From positions 1 through 22,596 of the forward strand of contig LVLI01000764.1 of the NCBI GenBank assembly GCA_001687465.1: a stretch of 22,596 nt of DNA. Reading direction: 5' to 3'. This document shows, piece by piece, positions 17,886 to 22,596 of the stretch. The position numbers were made by a program, and so were the translations under genes. The stretch is from Halocafeteria seosinensis. Taxonomy: Eukaryota; Sar; Bigyra; Bicosoecida. The first letter of the stretch is position 1; each line of letters opens with the position of its first letter. The notes beneath the pieces are model-generated. The model saw only the letters and a program-made list of their open reading frames with translations. It ran no database searches and was not told the DNA's origin.

Positions 17886-19088
17886 TCATACTGCGTTCGT
17901 TAAAGTCCGTTCGGTACTTCGAGAACTGCGTTCTCGCGTCGGCATTGTTCTAAGGCGTTGAAGGACCTGCTCTTTTTGTGTGTCGGTGTAGGCACAAAAT
18001 GGAGTCTTGTTGTCGCTCGCACGCCATTTCTGCAGATGTTTCAGCACCCGAAGCAATGATGTGGAGATCTGGAACTCTTTGTCCAAGTCACGCCGGCGTC
18101 TTCGAAGGATCCGGCCAAGCTTCGGGTAGAGTCCACGGAACGAGGAGGCAAGTGATGCCGCCGCAGATGTGGTCATTCCGCGAGTGCTGTACATCGTGAT
18201 CGATTGTTTTGGAGAGTATCCGAGCCAAAATAAGAGCTGAGCTTTGATGGTGCTGAGATCCTCCGTTGGAACTTGAAAATTGTGATTCCATTGTGGGATT
18301 ACCTGAATCCCCGGTATGTTGCAGCAAAAGTCTTCCATCTCCCGACCTTTTGCTAACCAGAGCAGTGGTCGTGAGGACTCAGGTGATGAGGCAAATAAGT
18401 GCTGCCACAAGTGACGGACGTCTCGCAAGGCAACGGAACCGTTGTCAGTGCTTCGGCAATCTGTGCGCATATACGCAACAACACCTTGGGGGACACTTCC
18501 AAGGAAATGTGGGCATGTTAGTCCACGTAGTGTCTCCTGGGACCACCATAGCTGAGTGTGTCGCCAAGCAACGATGGGAGTCCACGCTTCACTGGTTGGA
18601 GGAATAATCTGAGACTGTAGCACAGTGACGCTAATTGGACGTAGCCATAGGCATCCGCGGGAAGAGGTACTAACTTGCGATAGTGATTGTGTGGAGAGCT
18701 GCGACGTCGACGGTTCCGACGTATCAATCACTGGTTCTCGTTCAGAGATGTAAAGGCGGGAGAGAAGTCCAGGGAACACTCTCTGAACAGCACGATAGTG
18801 AACCGGTGCCAGCTGCAGCTTGCGATTGTCTTGCGGGTACTGATCAGAGAAGACCTTTTGGAACCCAGTCAGCCACTGCTTTGCTAGTTCTGGTTGACTG
18901 CGTAGGACTGCCAAAGCGTCCCAGTGGACTGTCGACCGTGTGATCGGCATGTCCAGGGTCGAGAGTTCATCTGGGACGTAATGTCCCGTTATGATGACTC
19001 TTTCACAGTACTGGTGTGTGTTCGACAGCGCAGGCACATTCTGCTGTAACCGTGTCACATGGCACTTGCACACACTTGCACTCCGCAA
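17886..19088 (-). CDS. Retroelement downstream frame, 400 residues, overlapping the RT frame
   Basis: This frame ends at TGA 17886-17888 and is open upstream to about 19090. It overlaps the end of the RT-RNase H frame by roughly 90 nt in the +1 register. There is no convincing own start: the first codon of the long open stretch is TTG. The sequence is Ser/Trp/Arg-rich with a basic patch (ILRRRRRDLDKEF) near the end and matches no domain I recognise. It may be the C-terminal part of the polyprotein reached by frameshift, or displaced by a 1-nt error or mutation. Confidence 0.6.
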   Translation of the reverse strand: MRSASVCKCHVTRLQQNVPALSNTHQYCERVIITGHYVPDELSTLDMPITRSTVHWDALAVLRSQPELAKQWLTGFQKVFSDQYPQDNRKLQLAPVHYRAVQRVFPGLLSRLYISEREPVIDTSEPSTSQLSTQSLSQVSTSSRGCLWLRPISVTVLQSQIIPPTSEAWTPIVAWRHTQLWWSQETLRGLTCPHFLGSVPQGVVAYMRTDCRSTDNGSVALRDVRHLWQHLFASSPESSRPLLWLAKGREMEDFCCNIPGIQVIPQWNHNFQVPTEDLSTIKAQLLFWLGYSPKQSITMYSTRGMTTSAAASLASSFRGLYPKLGRILRRRRRDLDKEFQISTSLLRVLKHLQKWRASDNKTPFCAYTDTQKEQVLQRLRTMPTRERSSRSTERTLTNAV

Positions 19089-22000
19089 ATGTTATCGTTT
19101 CGAACTGATGCTCCGAGACATCGACAAGTGCTTCTTTTGGACCAGGACGGCGTCGGTATAACTGCTTTAGGTGCGCCAGGAGGAAGGTATTATCCGCCCT
19201 TTGCCGCCATCCTTGAGTTGTAGTACAGATAGTCTCGTCGGTGCAACGATACATATAGTGGTACCAGACAGTGTCGTAGGTCGGGTTGTGTAGTGTCTCT
19301 CGACAGGCTACACATGATGGGCTGTGTCCGTACACATCAGGTCGATCAATCATCTCCTGAACCGCAGGAGGAAGCAGGCCAGCGCGGATACGGATGCCCA
19401 GAGTATTGAGCTCCAGCTGGTCCGACGTATCCAATGGCAGAGTGGGGGAGCTGCAGTTTTGCCCGAATGTGACAGCTGCTATCCGCTGCTGCCAACGCTT
19501 CCCGTCAAACCGCATCAAGCAGCACGATGGGTCTGGGAGGGGTAAGTGCAGGAGTGCCCTGCGTCCTTGGGAGTGCGCTAGAGGAGGAAGCCGGTATGAT
19601 GGCGCGTAAGGCACGATATTGAAACGTTGTTCTCCAGAGGGGAGCGGAAGATCTAAATAGCGCCCCTCAATGGGTGCCCGGCGACGTGCCGCGTCAGCTA
19701 AGGCATCGGCGGCAATGTTGCCGAGAGTATGTGGGTCCGTGGTGTCTTCGTCTTGGTGAGCACGGATCCACTTGACTGAATGAACTCGTCCTAGCTTCAG
19801 CAACTTCTGCAGCAGTGTGCCAAGATGTCCATCATATTCTGGAAGTCGTTTCCATTTCGCCGAGTCTTGTAATACTTCACAGAGTGCCTGGTTGTCGATA
19901 TACAGTTGGCACCGAGTTCCTTGAGGATAGAAGCGGCAGAACGCCAAAAGCCCGAGGCTAGCTGCTGCAACCTCGGATCGAATACTTCCCAGAGTCTTGC
20001 CGATCATATTGATATCTAAAGGCGGGAGTGTGTACCCAAAACATTGAGTATCGGGATGGGCCTTCCAATTCGCTCCAAGAGCCTGCTGCGACATGATCAC
20101 AGCACCTGCTCCCTCGATTGTATAATGGGACCACCTACTGAAAGACCCGTCACAAAAGATCAGGGTTTCGGCCGTTGTTTCCAGAACTTCCTGATTTACT
20201 AGGGGCATCGACGTCAGCGTATGTAATGCTTGTAGGCATGGCCACGAGTACGCCCGCAATCGTCGGATACACTCCGTCAGTAGTAAACAGCAGTCTCGTT
20301 TGAACCTGTGCTGTGGCAGGTGTAGACGTAGCTCCCCTGTAAGACCGTTGTAGGACACCTGAGAGGAAGAGAGCCGGAAATAAGCAACCACCAGGTTAGA
20401 GGGAACGAGTTGTGTGGAAGTTGTCCCGGTGTTGCATGATAGTATCGGTTTCACGTCAGACGGAGAAGACGTCGCATGCGCCAGCAGCAGTGGGGAAAGT
20501 TGAAGTTGTAGCGGTTGAACCGGGACTTGGTGCGTCAGGTTAGGGTTAGGGTCCATTGGCCGAGTAGTGCGGTCAATATCCTCATCAATGATTCGCCCGA
20601 ACTTTGGATGATAGAGTATTTCGCCCGAGTTGGGTGCTGTGGGGTCGTCGATGATCGTATATGACCAGTCATACGCCACAATAAAAGGGTGGCCGACTTT
20701 GAGCTGTTGCTGTATCGGCAGTCTCGTTGGATGGGCATGCCAGTTTGTCCAAAGGGCCGGTTTTTGGATGAGATGATTGCGCCCTATGTCAGAATGTGGC
20801 ATTTCAGACTGCAGGGGTCGGATGAATGTACCTGCCACTTGGGTTGCTTTGCGTAGGGAGGATGAGGACTCCAGCAGAGTCCAGCCATTCTGCACGTGTT
20901 GGGGAATGTTTTGTAGGATAGCTGCTGTCCGTCCTTTTGCAATGTTAGCAACATCTTGAGGGGACACAAGGTGATGCGCGTCTTGTGTTAATAGGGTGTC
21001 TTCATGCGAATCGAGAATGGTGCACTGAAGGTAGCTGAGATACTCCCGAGCAGTTGTGATGCTCGACAAGGCGGCGTTCGAGTTGGCTGTGTAAGAGTGC
21101 ACAGGGATTCCAAAAGGCGACGCAGATGTCCGTAGGCTGTGCTGCTCTCGCACAACCAAACACTCTGTCGTGCAGTGAGTGAGGTAAGCGACTTCCATGT
21201 TTCTTTTCCTGTGTCGGTCTTTTTCGAGCGCGCATACAAGGGTGTCGCCACCGGCGTCGAGGGATTGTAAATGCGCGCTCTGTTCTCGCGCGGGGTTGGA
21301 GTTTAATTCCTCCAGTAGGGTAGCGAGATATCCGGCACAGACTTGAGTGGTTAGGTGGAAGAGTCCAGCACCACCCAAGACATAAGGGGTATATAGCGCT
21401 TGCGAGGCTATGGATGAGATATCGGGGGCCACCAACTCTTGTAGGCGTCGAGTGTATGTTTCAAGGTCTAATACCCGTAACGGTAGCTTCTTCAGCATGT
21501 AGGTGAGCTTGGGGGCTAAGGAGCGATTGACTAGAAGTGTCCGTAGTGCTGAAGAGGTCTGCTTTCCATGCAGGAGACAGCGAGCGCGCTCAATTAAGGA
21601 CTCCACGTGTTTACGGGTCGGATCAAGGCTTCCGAGATATCGCGTGTGCTGGTCGGTTTGAACAACGGATATCGGTTCCCCGTTTATTAAGATCGGTTCT
21701 TGTGGCACTGGTCCGTGGATAATGCGAAGTACCGTTTTCTTGGCGTTGATCTTCTGCTGGTGGAGACCGCAGAAGCTCTGGCAAATATCCAAAGCTAACC
21801 GTACATCATTAAGGTCGGCATGGAAGGTGGCTACATCATCAGCGTACCCTTGCACGGTCACTCGGGGTAACGATTCGCAAGAGAAACCTTTTAAGCTTCG
21901 ATCAAGTGCAGTAAGCAGGATATCTAGCTGAAAGTCGAAGGTAAGACAAGCCAATGGGCATCCTTGACGCAGTGTATCCGCTTTGAGTTTGCTGACGACT

Positions 22001-22569
22001 TGCTTGTTAAAGAGCAGATGCGAGAAGGCTCCTTGTCTCATGTTGTGAATCACATTGCGAAGTGGCTCCGGGAGGCCAAGCCTGTAGCAGCCGGTATCAA
22101 TCAAATGACCTCGTGTGTGATCGTAGGCCTTGCTTATGTCGAGCTCGACCACATACAGTGGTTGTCGGCGTTCACGAGCTAGTTCTTCGATGTCACTTTT
22201 CAACTTGAGCGGTGTTTGAATTTTCTTGTTCCGTAAGAACGCGTACTGTCCTTGGAAGAGAGGCTGATGCTCGGTGATGACATCCTGTAGGCGCGACGCT
22301 ATGATCCCCGACATTAGTTTATAAGTACACTCCAACAGTGTAATTGGTCGTGAAGCTACCTCCACAGGTACCCCCGCCTCTTTTGGTATTGGTCGCAAGA
22401 GTGCTTGTTTCATCACATCCGTAATCATTCCATGGTCCAAGATCAACATGGCCGTGGTGAATGCCCTCCAGCAGCACAGAAGTTTAGTAGAATATGACAC
22501 GTATGCGGGAACGCTTTTAAGGCAATTAAATAAGGCCGGATCTATCCAACAAACGAAATGGGTGAAGAG
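19003..22569 (-). CDS. Retroelement reverse transcriptase-RNase H polyprotein
   Basis: The frame is open from 22569 (a TGA lies at 22570-22572) to TGA at 19003; numbering here counts the GTG codon at 22500 as 1. The reverse transcriptase starts with LLRPIPKEAG and RPITLLECTYK, then motif A VELDISKAYD (D121), motif B LRQGCPLACL, catalytic GYADD (D221-D222) and a motif D/KT block. After about 430 residues without known motifs comes an RNase HI domain (about 780-940) with the acidic set intact: FCDGS (D784), RSE (E843), YIDN (D869), and WIRAHQDED...NIAAD (H915, D932). A C-x-x-C...H...C segment follows near the end. RT plus RNase H in one LINE frame occurs in several clades (I, Tad, Utopia and others); I cannot assign one. 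The active-site residues are intact. The endonuclease and any ORF1 would lie off the right edge. Confidence 0.9.
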   Translation of the reverse strand, partial: LFTHFVCWIDPALFNCLKSVPAYVSYSTKLLCCWRAFTTAMLILDHGMITDVMKQALLRPIPKEAGVPVEVASRPITLLECTYKLMSGIIASRLQDVITEHQPLFQGQYAFLRNKKIQTPLKLKSDIEELARERRQPLYVVELDISKAYDHTRGHLIDTGCYRLGLPEPLRNVIHNMRQGAFSHLLFNKQVVSKLKADTLRQGCPLACLTFDFQLDILLTALDRSLKGFSCESLPRVTVQGYADDVATFHADLNDVRLALDICQSFCGLHQQKINAKKTVLRIIHGPVPQEPILINGEPISVVQTDQHTRYLGSLDPTRKHVESLIERARCLLHGKQTSSALRTLLVNRSLAPKLTYMLKKLPLRVLDLETYTRRLQELVAPDISSIASQALYTPYVLGGAGLFHLTTQVCAGYLATLLEELNSNPAREQSAHLQSLDAGGDTLVCALEKDRHRKRNMEVAYLTHCTTECLVVREQHSLRTSASPFGIPVHSYTANSNAALSSITTAREYLSYLQCTILDSHEDTLLTQDAHHLVSPQDVANIAKGRTAAILQNIPQHVQNGWTLLESSSSLRKATQVAGTFIRPLQSEMPHSDIGRNHLIQKPALWTNWHAHPTRLPIQQQLKVGHPFIVAYDWSYTIIDDPTAPNSGEILYHPKFGRIIDEDIDRTTRPMDPNPNLTHQVPVQPLQLQLSPLLLAHATSSPSDVKPILSCNTGTTSTQLVPSNLVVAYFRLSSSQVSYNGLTGELRLHLPQHRFKRDCCLLLTECIRRLRAYSWPCLQALHTLTSMPLVNQEVLETTAETLIFCDGSFSRWSHYTIEGAGAVIMSQQALGANWKAHPDTQCFGYTLPPLDINMIGKTLGSIRSEVAAASLGLLAFCRFYPQGTRCQLYIDNQALCEVLQDSAKWKRLPEYDGHLGTLLQKLLKLGRVHSVKWIRAHQDEDTTDPHTLGNIAADALADAARRRAPIEGRYLDLPLPSGEQRFNIVPYAPSYRLPPLAHSQGRRALLHLPLPDPSCCLMRFDGKRWQQRIAAVTFGQNCSSPTLPLDTSDQLELNTLGIRIRAGLLPPAVQEMIDRPDVYGHSPSCVACRETLHNPTYDTVWYHYMYRCTDETICTTTQGWRQRADNTFLLAHLKQLYRRRPGPKEALVDVSEHQFETITFAECKCVQVPCDTVTAECACAVEHTPVL
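20538..20551 (+). repeat. Telomere-like GGTTAGGGTTAGGG inside the retroelement frame
   Basis: Two and a third TTAGGG-type units within the RT-RNase H frame. On the coding strand they read (CCCTAA)2 and encode D-P-N-P-N-L. It is short enough to be chance. Confidence 0.6.
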
Positions 22570-22596
22570 TCACCAGGAAAACACACAGGANAAACA

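Larger units (their letters stand above)
17843..22596 (-). mobile_element. Non-LTR (LINE-type) retrotransposon with RNase H, 5' end outside window
   Basis: The minus strand encodes, in order, a LINE-type reverse transcriptase, an RNase HI domain, a Cys/His-rich segment and, in an overlapping frame, another 400 residues. No long terminal repeat is seen. The 3' end is placed between 17843 and 17885, where the short repeat at 17868-17881 lies just past the last stop; non-LTR elements often end in a simple repeat. The exact 3' boundary and any target-site duplication are not established because the 5' end is off the window. Confidence 0.85.

Overview
This is nuclear DNA from an intron-bearing eukaryote. 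Coding regions are split by short introns (mostly 51-131 nt, one of 221 nt) with GT...AG borders. Two genes are core eukaryotic families: the cohesin subunit SMC1 and a CaaX-ended type A DnaJ. A non-LTR retrotransposon sits at the right end. All three stop codons are used as stops, so the standard code applies. Small dense introns, leucine-rich-repeat (LRR) receptors built one exon per repeat, and a protein with a motif best known from algal giant viruses suggest an alga or other protist. I cannot name the lineage. Ambiguous bases occur at 7281 and 22591.

Layout. 1-1612 is a near-perfect inverted repeat (arms of about 650 nt, spacer 311 nt). Each arm carries the 3' half of the same type I membrane-protein gene, so the two copies face each other tail to tail; the right copy is complete (1283-2191, minus strand). 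2192-3318 has no gene I can support but holds a tandem duplication of about 175 nt. 3319-5621 is a three-exon gene for a coiled-coil repeat protein with two copies of a G-x-x-G-G-x-Y...G-N-x-x-Y motif. Its reading frame is cut once by an in-frame TAA at 3878. 6200-10965 is SMC1 (5 exons). 11381-12829 is a DNAJA-like chaperone (3 exons) that keeps the J domain, C-terminal domains and CaaX box but lacks the zinc finger. 13139-15925 is a 14-exon LRR receptor-like gene with ten successive 72-nt exons, each one LRR, all introns in phase 2. 15926-17842 holds low-confidence small membrane-protein exons and a signal-peptide exon that stops next to the retroelement. 17843-22596 is the minus-strand retroelement: reverse transcriptase, RNase H, a Cys/His-rich segment, then a second overlapping frame.

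How the genes relate. SMC1 and DnaJ are housekeeping genes on the same strand and show no functional link. The membrane protein near the left end, the LRR receptor and the broken signal-peptide exon are all predicted secretory or cell-surface proteins, and the LRR protein is organised for growth by exon duplication. Around the conserved SMC1-DnaJ block the window shows recent inverted duplication, tandem duplication, exon duplication and retroelement insertion, so it looks like a stable core flanked by fast-changing surface-protein and mobile DNA.
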